Shown here piece by piece: positions 25,519 to 38,131 of a stretch of 64,000 nucleotides of DNA. Both the position numbers and the translations under genes were made by a program. The stretch's first letter is position 1. The number at the start of each line of letters is the position of its first letter. The notes under the pieces were generated by a model. It ran no database searches. It was given only the letters and a program-made list of their open reading frames with translations, and was not told where the DNA came from. Location: positions 14,658,441 to 14,722,440 of the forward strand of contig OZ024807.1 in assembly GCA_964017045.1 (NCBI GenBank). Reading direction: 5' to 3'. The stretch comes from Omphiscola glabra. Its lineage: Eukaryota; Mollusca; Gastropoda; Lymnaeidae.

Positions 25519-28500
25519 CTGTGTAACATGTAATTCACAATTACAGTACAGGTAACTGACACAAACAACAAACTCAAATGGTTTTAATAGTCTTCTAAAG
25601 GGCTGTATAGTTGCAAATGGTTTTGATAGACTTCTAATCTAAAGGGCTAGTTGCAAATGGTTTTGATAGACTTCTAAAGGGCTAGTTGCAAATGGTTTTT
25701 ATAGACTTCTAAAGGGCTAGTTGCAAATGGTTTTGATAGACTTCTAAATGGCTAGTTGCAAATGGTTTTGATAGACTTCTAAAGGGCTAGTTGCAAATGG
25801 TTTTTATAGACTTCTAAAGGGCTAGTTGCAAATGGTTTTGATAGACTTCTAAAGGGCTAGTTGCAAATGGTTTTGATAGACTTCTAAAGGGCTAGTTGCA
25901 AATGGTTTTGATAGATTTCTAAAGGGCTAGTTGCAAATGGTTTTGATAGACTTCTAAAGGGCTAGTTGCAAATGGTTTTGATAGACTTCTAAAGAGCTAG
26001 TTGCAAATGGTTTTGATAGACTTCTAAAGGGCTAGTTGCAAATGGTTTTTATAGACTTCTAAAGGGCTAGTTGCAAATGGTTTTGATAGACTTCTAAAGG
26101 GCTAGTTGCAAATGGTTTTGATAGACTTCTAAAGCGCTTGTTGCAAATGGTTTTGATAGACTTCTAAAGGGGCTGTATAGTTGCAAATGATTTTGATAGA
26201 CTTCTAAAGAGCTAGTTGCAAATGGTTTTCAATATTTGTAGTTCTTAAATCCATCCAAAATTCTTAAAATTCCACTATTTAAAACCCAGCTTTTCAATGC
26301 CTCTAACAAAATGATTCTATTGATAAGGGTACGACTACGCCCACCTCTTTTTTTGCGTGTAAGGGAGAAGACAAAAAAGAGCAAATGGGTTGGTTCATAT
26401 AATATTCGCTTACATATCATTTTGTTTTTGGTTGCCATGGTTTGGTTAAGTAAATATGGATTGGATGACGATACCGTGAAATAATAATACAGAAATTATT
26501 AAGATTAAATGAATTAATTTAAAAAAAAGAAAACAAGGATATTATTGGGTCTGTTTTGAATTAGCCCTACTGTAAAATAATATTACGTAGCGACCAGTTT
26601 TAGATAACTTTATCAGATCAGATTTATTTGTTTACAAAACAGTGGTCGACATCACCAGCTATTTTGTATTTTATCTTTCTACTGTGTCCCCCATTGTATG
26701 TGGAGCTAATTTACCAGAACTGTTTACCCTCAAACTCTTAAAATCGTACGATATCATCACAAAATCGTTCAATACCTTATACCTTATATTTATTATAACA
26801 ATTAAACATACTGTATATATAATGTTTACCCTCAAAATTGTACATTGTACGCCAAAATCGTAAGAGTAAACAGGTCTGATTTACTATTCTCCTCTCTTCT
26901 GCGCGTCTTCATCCCACTAAGGCACATAAATAATGCAGACTAACGTCCAAACGTCTTTCGATTGCTCAAAGGATTCCATGAAGGAGGATGACCACTACAA
27001 TTTGATTTTGGTATCCCTCATCGGATGGCCAATCCATATCCATTGTCTACAGCAGTGGTTCTCAACCTTTCTCATTCCACGACCCTTTAATAAAGTCCCT
27101 TCTGTTGTGGCGCACCCCCCAAACACAAAATTATTTTCGTTGCTACTTCATAGCTGTAGAGTATGTGCTTCTTCAGATGGTTTTAGGCGACCCCCGTGAA
27201 AGGGTCATTCGGTCTCCAAAGTGGTCGCGACCCACCGGTTGAGAACCGCTGGTCTACAGGATCACCTCTCGATATTTATCATGCCATCTCATTTGGGGAT
27301 CTTTTATTTATTATTTGTGCGCGTACGTGCGTGTGTCTGTATGTCTGTTTGTGTGTGTTTGTGTGTGTGTGTGTATAGGATCTTACGCAAACATCTAGTG
27401 ATTCTATAATGCCTATATTTGTCTTGGGTTTTAATTAATGGTACTCAAAAGAATATAGTCACCTTTTCCTTAAGGCTCTGAGCATCGTCGTAACCCACCC
27501 AGAGCCGGTCCTTGTAGTAGTAGGGGACTAACTGATAGGGATCTCGTACGACTATACCCCCATCTTTCACCATTTTACAAATCTGATGGGGGGGGGGGCA
27601 GAATGTAAGACACCAGAGAATTAACGACAGTTCATCATGCAAGAATGCAAGTGGTAGAAACATTATACAAATTATTCAACAAAGCATTCATGGACAGAAA
27701 GTCTCTTTCTTGGTGAAGTTATTTTAAAAAAATAAAAAACAAAACAAGAAAAGTTTATTAAGATTAAACGGTTTTTTTTGTAAATAACGTAATATTATCA
27801 AGATTACACATTACATGATTACACAATACATGATATTACACCTTGCATGAAAACTTTACAAGAATACACACTGAATGTGTTGAGACAACCCAGCTTCCTG
27901 GTGGCATCCAAATAGCAATATTTTTTATTGGCAATAAAATAGACTCAACTTAAATATTTATTCTAAAATTATGCGGATATTAAATCTAATAATATAGAAA
28001 CTAATACGTAACTATCACCGATTCTACCTTAATTTTAATTCCAAATGTATGTGGATATTCTGTTTAATAACATAAGAAACCGTTAACAAACTAACACAGA
28101 TTCTACTTAAATATTCATCCCCGCACTTTTCTCAGCGGCCCACCATGTCCACACCCTAGTCTCAGATACCCACCTACAATCATCCTAGTCTCAGATACCC
28201 ACCAACAACCACCCTTGTCTCAGATACCCACCAGCAACCACCCTAGTCTCAGATACCCACCTACAACCACCCTAGTCTCAGATACCCACCAACAACCACC
28301 CTAGTCTCAGATACTCACCAACAACAACCCTAGTCTCAGATACCCACCAAAAACCACCCTAGTCTCAGGGCCCCGTTATGATTACCTCAAAATAAGACAA
28401 GATTCCTTTTTCTCTGGTGTATTTACCAGCGGGGCCGGCAGACTCCACATCTGTTCCAATCGCGTGGCTCGTTGGGCTTCTAAGATAAACGTGTCTCCCA

Positions 28501-31500
28501 TAGGTGGCAACACCGACGGTCAGCTTGCTGGGTTGGACTCCCAAAGACACCAAATAATCCGCAGCGTAAGACTGGAACACCAAAAAAAAAATGGAAAGGA
28601 AAGACGTGAAAAGGAAAGATAAAAATGCACAATACCAAGCTACGAACATTTTGAATTATTAGGTGTACAATGAAAGCGATGTTATTGGTCACACAAATAT
28701 ATCTTCAATTTGAGAGTCATGACAACTCACCTGGAATAACACACCAAGCAATGATGGTGGGGATGCGTGATCTTTCCATCTGATAAAATCCTTGACAAAA
28801 CATGCATTCCAGTAACGCGCTTTATAAGAATCAAAATTAGTACTAGACACTTATGTCACCCCCCCTGAGCTATATTAATATACTAATCTTTTTTTTTAAT
28901 GTGTGTGGGGGGGAGGGGGATTCGATACTTTCAATGAGCCCCATGCAGCACAAGATACACCTAAGAATAAAAGGAATGAATATGAGAAATATTTAACCTT
29001 CTTTGGTGAACACATGGGGGGGGGGGGAAGTTGGTACATTTTAATGGGGCTGACAATATCTTGAAATACAATGATGTTTCAGTCGTGAAAAAGAGGGGTT
29101 ATATTTTCTTTCGAAAAATAGTTACATGTTAAACCATTTCAAAAATTTAGTTCAAGGCCGCTGACTACAAAAACAACAACATAATTTCTAAACACATTAA
29201 TTTTACACATTTGAAAATTAATCTGAATCAATTAAACAACCCTGAAAAACAAAGTTTTTTCGAATAAATCCTTTATAAAATGTAATGTAGAGAAATGGAG
29301 CGCGTACTGAAAATTCGACAAAACATGCATACTAGTAACGCACTTTATAAAAATCCCAATGAGTCCCCCCTATACCCCACAGGCTTGCAAGACAACACAC
29401 TTTTCTTCACGCCCCTTAACTCTATTGATATTCTATGGACCCACCCGCTTCTACACAGAAGATTTATTTCACCAACCATTTCAGAAGCACACAAAAGAAA
29501 ATATTTAGCACCAAATGCACTTGCGATATTTTTTTTTAAAATTTACGCTGTTATTGGGAATTTTTCTTCATGCTCCCCTTGAAAAACGGTATTGTGTGGG
29601 TCTTGATGTTGGCGAGTGGGGCTTAAAATTTGATAGAATGTGTTGTCACCGGCAACGAGTCAATGTGTCAAGTTTAAGCTCGATGGGTCGACGGGAAGTG
29701 GGTCAATAAGCCTCCGAAGATTTTGCCACCCAGCCAGCAGGCAGCAAGTCACACACACAAAAAAAAGTAAATATAAATTATTTAAAAACCACATATAGCC
29801 CGCCAAACATTGGTGACAGCAATGCGTGAACTTCCCATCTACTAAAGTTACTTGACAAAACATGAACTCAAGTCACGCACATTTAAGAATCCCACTTTTT
29901 GCTACACCCCTTCCCGCCAAGATACGTCACTGCACGCTTTTTATTTCACGCCCATGAACTATATTAAATAGTCTGATGTCCCAACCACTTTTAAACCAAA
30001 TATGTTTTACATCATACTTAAATTGAGACAATTTTATTTTCCGAAAGGAAAATATTACGCACCAAACGCAGGTGCATTATTAAAAAAATATATATATCAT
30101 TTAGCGTAGTTATCGGGAATTATATTTTGTGCACAAGTGAAAACTTTATTGAACTATACTTTCTTTTAAACATATAGAATACTTGTAATATACTCTCAGT
30201 ACCAAATACGCTGAATAGAAAGCAGCCAGAAATGGAAGCAGTCCACGAGGCACACCAGAAGTTTAATTTATATAAGAGATAGAGACATATTTTTCTTCTT
30301 TTACAGTTCATGGGCTTAAAAAATTAAACATTTCTTAAGATTTTTTTTCAACATATGAAAATAAAGACTTTGTCTCCACTTTGCGAAAAGTAAAGTTCAT
30401 GGAGAAGTGGGTGTAAACTTTTATAAGCTTTATTTTTTTTTTTAAAGAAAAATTTTAATGCTGTTACAGTCGTGAAAATTGGTTCAAAAATTTTTCTTTA
30501 CTTAAAAAAATTCAGTGATTTACGCTCCTCTGATAATATACAAGAGAAACGAGTGAAGTTTGGCAACATTTTCATAAAGATACCAATTTATCAAATTCCG
30601 TTAATGTAAAATATATTTAAAATGTGATATAGAAATATTTTTTTTTGTGTAAATTAAAAGACATGTTTTACAATTTTTAGAGAGACAAAAATAGTTCAAG
30701 GTCGAGAAAAGTGGAGTAAAAAAAAGGGGGGGGGAAGGTATATTATATAGCATATACATATTTCTCAAAATTAAATGATGTTAGAAACGTAAACACTACT
30801 GCATAGATACTTCTTTTTAAACTTAGGAATTCCGGTAAACTATTTCCTTAAATAAACATTTCAAGGACGTGGAATATTTTCTTGTGGCTTGTTTATTTAT
30901 GAGTATACAAACATTAAAAACTTCGAAACCTGTTATATACCCAAAAGTTTGATTATTAGTTGTTGAGGCTTCGCAATAGCAGGGTGGAATATATTGCAAA
31001 ATGCCTACCCTTATTATCCCGGTAACATCGGGTGATATATTCTAGTTAGATCCTATCTAAATTGAGACTTTTTCGTACAAAAAGGAACATTTTCTCTCCA
31101 AACGCAGTTGCGGCATTTTTAAAGTATATTATTTATCACACTTTTCGAGAATTTTATTTTGGCGCGATTGAACTCGACATTACACCACGCACTATTTCAT
31201 ACCTAGAGAAATATATTGATTGATTCTCAAAAACGATCTTAAAAAAAAGAGTCCCCATTGTCCTCGACACCGCTGCCATATATAATGATGTCCATTCATT
31301 AAGTTGCAGTTTCTACTCATCAAAGAACCCTATTTGTGGTAGTCTAATATATTTCTTGTTTTTTTAAAGGCTTTTTCACAACTCTCATTTCCATTTTGTA
31401 TGTGGATGTGTGGATGGAGCGTTTATTTTTTTATTTTTATTTACACACGTAACGTTTTAAGATTCTCCTGCAGTGTTCACCTGGTGAACGGCTGGGAAAA

Positions 31501-34500
31501 CTGGGTCGACAGAGGCGGGTTGGCACTGTCGCTCAAATTATCGTGATGTACCACATCTGTCTCTGGGCTCAGTGAACGGGTGAGCTCATATTTTTTTTTT
31601 AAAGTTTTAAATCAAATAGTTCAGTTACCGCAACAGGGATTTTGTAAGCATTCTATGTTTAATAAAAGGGAATAATTCTACTTTTGTCGATAATTTAAAG
31701 ATTAACAATTTCGAAACTAAAAATGTAGAAAATAAAATAATTAAAATACTTTTACAAAATAACTTCTATCAAAATTGAGGTGAAACTCACAAAATATATT
31801 TTCAATAATTAGTTAAAAAAAACATATTTAAGTTTCGTCCCCATTCAGTTCGAATCTTTGGGGTTCATTGAGTGCTAGTCTACGCATGAAAATATTTTGT
31901 TAGATATTTTATTGAACTAATGTGTAATCTGTAAGCTAGACGTCACATAGACACATATTCATGTACTGGGACGTGTGTTACTTGGCGCCAGACAGTTACA
32001 CCATGGTTTTGACCAGTGCCATAGGCAGAGACGAGGGCACGAGGAGTGGCTCTGAGACAATTTTAGGATAAGTGGGGCCTTTTTGAGAATCACATTTTAA
32101 AAACAAATAAATAAATATGTATCGACTCAAAGAGTGCTATTTATTTGAGCCGATTGTAAAAATGACATAAAAATTTAAATATTCATTCACTTTGCCCTGA
32201 AAAGTCTAAAATACATATGTTGAGGCCCTAGTTTAGGCCGATTTACTAATGGCATTTGTCTTTTAGGTAATGTAAATACATTTCCTATTTCAGAGATTAA
32301 ATGTTGTCCCGTGTACAAATAAATGCACCCCAGGTAATAGTTGATAGGTAATAGTTGATAGATAATAGCTGATAGGTAATAGCTGATAGGTAATAGTTGA
32401 TTGGTAATAGTTGATTGGTAATAGTTGATTGGTAATAGTTGATAGGTAATAACTGATAGGTAATAGTTGATAGGTAATAGCTGATAGGTAATAGTTGATT
32501 GGTAATAGCTGATAGTAATAGTTGATTGGTAATAGCTGATATGTAATAGTTGATTGGTAATAGTTGATTGGTAATAGTTGATAGGTAATAGTTGATTGGT
32601 AATAGTTGATCAGTAATAGTTGATTGGTAATAATTGATAGGTAATAGCTGATAGGTAATAGTTGATTGGTAATAGTTGATAGGTAATAGTTGATTGGTAA
32701 GAGTTGATAGGTAAAAGTTGATAGGTAATAAATGATAGGTAATAATTGATAGGTGATAGATGATAGGTAATAGTTGATAGGTAATAGATGATAGGTAATA
32801 CTTGATAGTCCTACGGACGTTCATAAATTTTATGACGTATTTAAGGTCAAATAAGTACATTAATTTGCCACCGGTCGCTGGAGCAATGGAAAACCTGTGC
32901 ACCGGTCCGCTAAACTTAAGAGTTTGAGAAGCACTGGTCTGGATGAAGCACGTGCCTATTACCGGTCATGATTTCAAATCCAAAGATACATTTTTTTTTA
33001 CCGATGGGTCATCCCTTATCCCCCCACCAAAATCAAAAATGGAAAAATGGCAAACAAAAGTAAACAAACATATTGTTCCGTCAATGGTTTCCGAGTAAGT
33101 TATCATTGTGTTCTTTTCTTTTCATCGCCTAGATATCATTGTGTTCTTTTCTTTTCATCGCCTAGATATCATTGTGTTCTTTTCTTTTCATCGCCTAGAT
33201 ATCATTGTGTTCTTTTCTTTTCATTGCCTAGATATCATTGTCTTCTTTTCTTTTCATCGCCTAGATATCATTGTCTTCTTTTCTTTTCATTGCCTAGATA
33301 TCATTGTGTTATTTCCTTTTCATCGCCTAGATATCATTGTGTTCTTTTCTTTTCATTGCCTAGATATCGTTGTGTTCTTTTCTTTTCATTGCCTAGATAT
33401 CATTGTGTTCTTTTCTTTTCATTGCCTAGATATCATTGTGTTATTTTCTTTTCATTGCCTAGATATCATTGTGTTCTTTTCTTTTCATTGCCTAGATATC
33501 ATTGTGTTCTTTTCTTTTCATTGCCTAGATATCATTGTGTTATTTCCTTTTCATCGCCTAGATATCGTTGTGTTATTTTCTAGTCCTCGCAACAAAACAC
33601 AGGAAACATTAACTTTTTTTAAAGAAAACTTATAATTTATTGATAAAATCATATGTAAGGCTGACGTACCAAACTCAGTAAGCCGTCTTCATACAGCGGG
33701 CTGTTGTGTCCGACCTGTGTGTCCCATGCGCCATGGAAGTCGTAAGACATGAGGTTTATGAAATCCAGATCTCTGATTGGAAGAGAAGAATGAAAACACA
33801 ATAAGGCCAACAAGAAGATATTGAATTTCAAAAAAAAAAAAAAAGAAAAGCAAACCCACAAAGTATATTACAATCAATTCAGAAATGTATTTTCCTGACA
33901 ATCAATGGGATTTTGTTTGTTACTACTTGGATGTTGGATGTCGGGTGTTTAGAATGACTTGAGCTATGACTTGGTTTTATGTGAGAAGAGCTGCGCGAAT
34001 TGTCAGCCTCACTCTCTAACCGAACGCCGAGTCCAGCAACAAGAGGAAGCTCGAGACAGCAGGGGGCGGGATGTATTTGATTGACCATGGCTGTCTACGC
34101 TCGAGACAGCAGGGGGCGGGATGGATTGAATGACCAAGGCTGTCTACGAGTCTTGGCGTGCTCTTAGCGATTCCCATCGATGTAATGTTACCACGTGAAC
34201 ATTGAATATCTAAACAAATGAAGTTTCACCCATAGAACTTACAACGTTGAAAATGAATTAAATTTGTTATACATTGCATTAATTAACTCCAACCTCATTA
34301 TTTTTTTGGCTTACCTCACTATTTCCTGGCTAACTTCACCATCCCTTGGCTTACCTCACTATTTCTTGGATTGCCTCACCATTCCTTGGCTTACCTCACT
34401 ATTTCCTGGCTTACCTCATAATCCCTTGGCTTACCTCACTATTTCCTGGCTTACCTCACAATCCCTTGACCTAACTCACTGTTTCCTTGCTAACTTCACC

Positions 34501-35261
34501 ATTCCTTGGCTTACCTCACTATTTCCTGGCTTACCCCACAATCCCGTTGCTTATCTCACTATTTCTTGGATTGCCTTACCATTCCTTGCTTACTTAACAA
34601 TTTCCTGGCTTACCTCACTATTTCTTGGCTTACCTCACTATTTCCTGGCTTACTTCACGATTCCTTATCTTACCTCGCCATTTCTTGGATTGCCTCACCA
34701 TTCATTGGCTTACCTCCCTATTTCCTGGCTTACCTCACTATTTCCTGGCTTACCTCACAATTCCTTGGCTTACCTCACCATTCCTTGGCTTACCTCTCTA
34801 TTCCTTGGCTTAGCTAACCACTTCTTGTCTTAGTTCACTATTCCTTGCCTTACCTCTCTATTTGATCGATCTCGTAAGCTGTGTCTATGGCATTCCTTGG
34901 CTTACCTCTCTATTTTATCGATCTCGTAAGCTGTGTCTATGGTATTCTTCCCAGCCCCTAGTGCTGCCGTTAGAAGAAGTTTGTCTTTTTGTGGACCGAG
35001 CAATTCCGCCTTGAAAGCATCAGCGAGTTCCTTTTTTAAAGTAGGGGGGTTGGGGAAGGAGAGAGAGAGAGCAAGAGAGGGAGAGCAAGAGAGAGAGAGA
35101 AAGAGAGAGAGAGAAAATAGAGAGAGAGAGTGAGAGAGAGAGAGATAGAGAAAGAGAGAGAGAGAGAAAAGAGAGAGAGGGAGAGAAAGAGCGAGAGAAA
35201 AAGAGAGAGAAAGGGAGAGAGAAAGAGAGAGAGCAAAGAGAGAGAGAAAGAGAGAGAGGGG

Positions 35262-35296
<35 letters not shown>

Positions 35297-35355
35297 GGAG
35301 AGGGAGAAAGAGAGTGTGTGTGAGAGAGAGAGAGTGTGTGTGAGAGAGAGAGAGT

Positions 35356-35407
<52 letters not shown>

Positions 35408-38083
35408 GAGAGAGAGGATTAAAAATTGAAGAAATCAAAAAGGGAACAATATATTTTTCGAAAGGGTTATTGAAACTCTTAATTTCTCTTTGCGTTTAGT
35501 TTATAATATAGCGTAGCCTATGCTTAGCTGTGCCACAGGCGGCCTTTTATCTTGGCCGCTCGCTTCAACGAAAAAAAACAACAACTGTGCAGTTCTCCGA
35601 AAATGTTAGCCTACCCCTTTAAGCTAGTCGTCAGGGGACCCGCCAACCCATTGTTCTTTTTTTGTTGTTGCTTTATTAAGGTTTAAACAACGTTCAACTA
35701 TTTCATTAAGGTCATTCTACTATATGAATGCAGGTACATTTCCATGATTCAAAAGAACCACAAATAGTTTAGTTGTCATGGTGGCCATCTTGAAATGATT
35801 ACCTGTTAGTAGAGTAATAAAGTGTATTTTAAGATTATGAAACTCTTTTTTTGTTGTTTTGTTCATAGGCTTTAAGCCGCACTGTTCGGTTCGGCGCCCT
35901 CCGAGGCTAATTACAGCGCCCTCCGAGGCTTACCTACAGCCAAAGGGGCTGCGGGACCCAGGCGACGACCCAGCTTCCAGCTTCACGATGTCACGAGAGT
36001 TTAAAGTTTATCTTGTCCTTTCAAAGCTCTTGAGATTTGTATTATCAAGATAAGATAATTCAACTCACGAACAGACGACTTTAGAATCGATTAAGTTCAT
36101 GCCAAATGTTTTATTGGTAAGCCCACTATGACGCCAACCCGGTTTAGAACTTTGAAATTAGTAAACTTGATAATAGTAAATTGGTAGATAATGCAATCTT
36201 TAAAAGGTCAAACTTGTAAATTACCTCCCAGTTTTTTTTTTTTTTTTTTTTAATTTTAAAAATTATTATTATTTTTTTTTTCAATTGGCAATAGTAATAG
36301 CACATTTGAATCTAGAAAAAAAAAATAAAAGGTATCATTCTTGAGGATCAATTTTTTCGAAGCGTCATGCAGTAAAAAAAAAGGCGGGAACTCTGGGCCC
36401 GGGGGGGGGGGGGGGGGAGAGGACGAAAGAACACTCCTCAATGATTGCTCGTTATGATTGTGCATCGTAGACAATACACTCCAAGAAAAAAAAAAAGACA
36501 AAATCCTCTACCTGAACTAGTTTTGTAAACCTTATTTTGTCTTCGGGGATTCCCCCTCTGAGTGCCGGGTATTCCCAGTCAAGATCCAGTCCATCAAAAT
36601 TGCGTTTGCGTAAAAATTTGATCGTGGAATCGATGAAACTTCTCCTGTTCTCAGCTGTTGCTACCATTCGGCTGAAAGGTGCGGACTCCATGTTCCATCC
36701 TCCGACAGCAAGAAGAGTTTTTAATGCTGGATTCCTCTTCTTGAGATTGTTTAATCTTGAATACCTACAGTTAGAGTTGAATGTATCAAGAACTATTATT
36801 TGAAAACAAAAGAACATAATTTTTTTTTAAAACACGCTTTCTAAATATGCACTAAAAAGTATGCATGCCCCCCCCCCCCCAAGAAAAAAGCGTGGGGGGC
36901 CAAGGAAAACAATGTTATTTGTTTCAGCGGTACATGGACTAAATTCATTCCAATTGTGTCGCCCTTCAGGCAGTGAAGTAGCGAGCTTAACTCGCGCCCG
37001 GGGCACAATACCTTTTTAGCGCCCCCCCCCCCTATTCGAAAACCATACAATATTATATGTAAAATATACATATTTGGCGCCCCTTTGTGAGTAGCGCCCG
37101 GGGCATTATGCCCCCCTTGCCCCCCCCCCCCCTCGCTACGCGACTGCCTTCAGGGTACGCTTTTTCTCTAGCTTATTGTCACCTTTTAAATCTTTATAGT
37201 CCCCAGATAATTTGTTAATGAATTCGAAAAACAAGATTTCATTTTAGCTCATACCTGAACTTAGCTTTGCAAATCTGTAGACTTAATGGGGAGAGCTAGT
37301 TAAAAACGTGGGTGTCACTTTACCTTAGAGTGGTTGTGTGAGCCCTGCAACCCCTAGGGCTGCAGTGGACATCGAATATTTTCGGGGTTTAAATTTGTGA
37401 TGTGGAATCTCTTTGAATAATCAACTTTGAATGCAAGATGGGTGAGGATGGGTGGGGAACAATACTGAAAACTTGCAGGGGCCTCGACAAGTCAAATTGA
37501 TGGCTCTGCTTGTCCTGCTTGTGTTATACAAATATAATTTTTAAATTACCAAATAGTAATGCGGCCTATTATTTTTATTTAAACTATTTTTGGGGTGAAT
37601 TATTCACTATATAAATGATTTTTTTTATGTTGAACGCAATTGAAAAAAAAAAAACAACACACATTTTTTCTAATAACCAAATGTTGCATAAAGTTTGACC
37701 AGATTCAAAAGAGAAAAAAAATGCATTTTTGTAGAAAGTTATGAAAATTTTCATGGGATTTTTAAACTAGTCATTTTTATGTTATAAATTGTATATGAAC
37801 GGCATAATTATGCTAAGAATACATGAGATTTTTACAAAAGAAATCATATATTTATTTGTGAGGCAAATCTTGTTATATAAAAGTAAAATTCTTCAGATAA
37901 ATTACTAATTGAGTCTTCATGCTACTTTCGTGTAATTTTTAAACAGTTTATTGAGAAAGAATATTTTGTTCTAAAACTACTTCAAAAAAAGAAGATTTTT
38001 TTTTTAAAAAAAGGAAAAAAAAAAAAACTAAATTTGCATGATAATCGAAATTAAGTTCACACACACACACACATATACATATA

Positions 38084-38131
<48 letters not shown>

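Noticed and set aside
32297..32902. Minus-strand ORF of 201 aa with [12 protein letters not shown] repeats
   Set aside because: It is a translation of the 14-bp minisatellite and has no start context or domain.
33047..33635. Two overlapping plus-strand ORFs of about 175 aa
   Set aside because: The 33-bp minisatellite unit is a multiple of three, so every frame without a stop stays open.
34264..34833. Plus-strand ORF of 189 aa resembling a membrane protein
   Set aside because: It is the antisense translation of the donor-bearing minisatellite in intron 4.
34902..35438. Long minus-strand ORF (178 aa) with a leucine/serine-rich body
   Set aside because: Only its last part is real (exon 4 of chitinase B); the rest is translation of the CT repeat.
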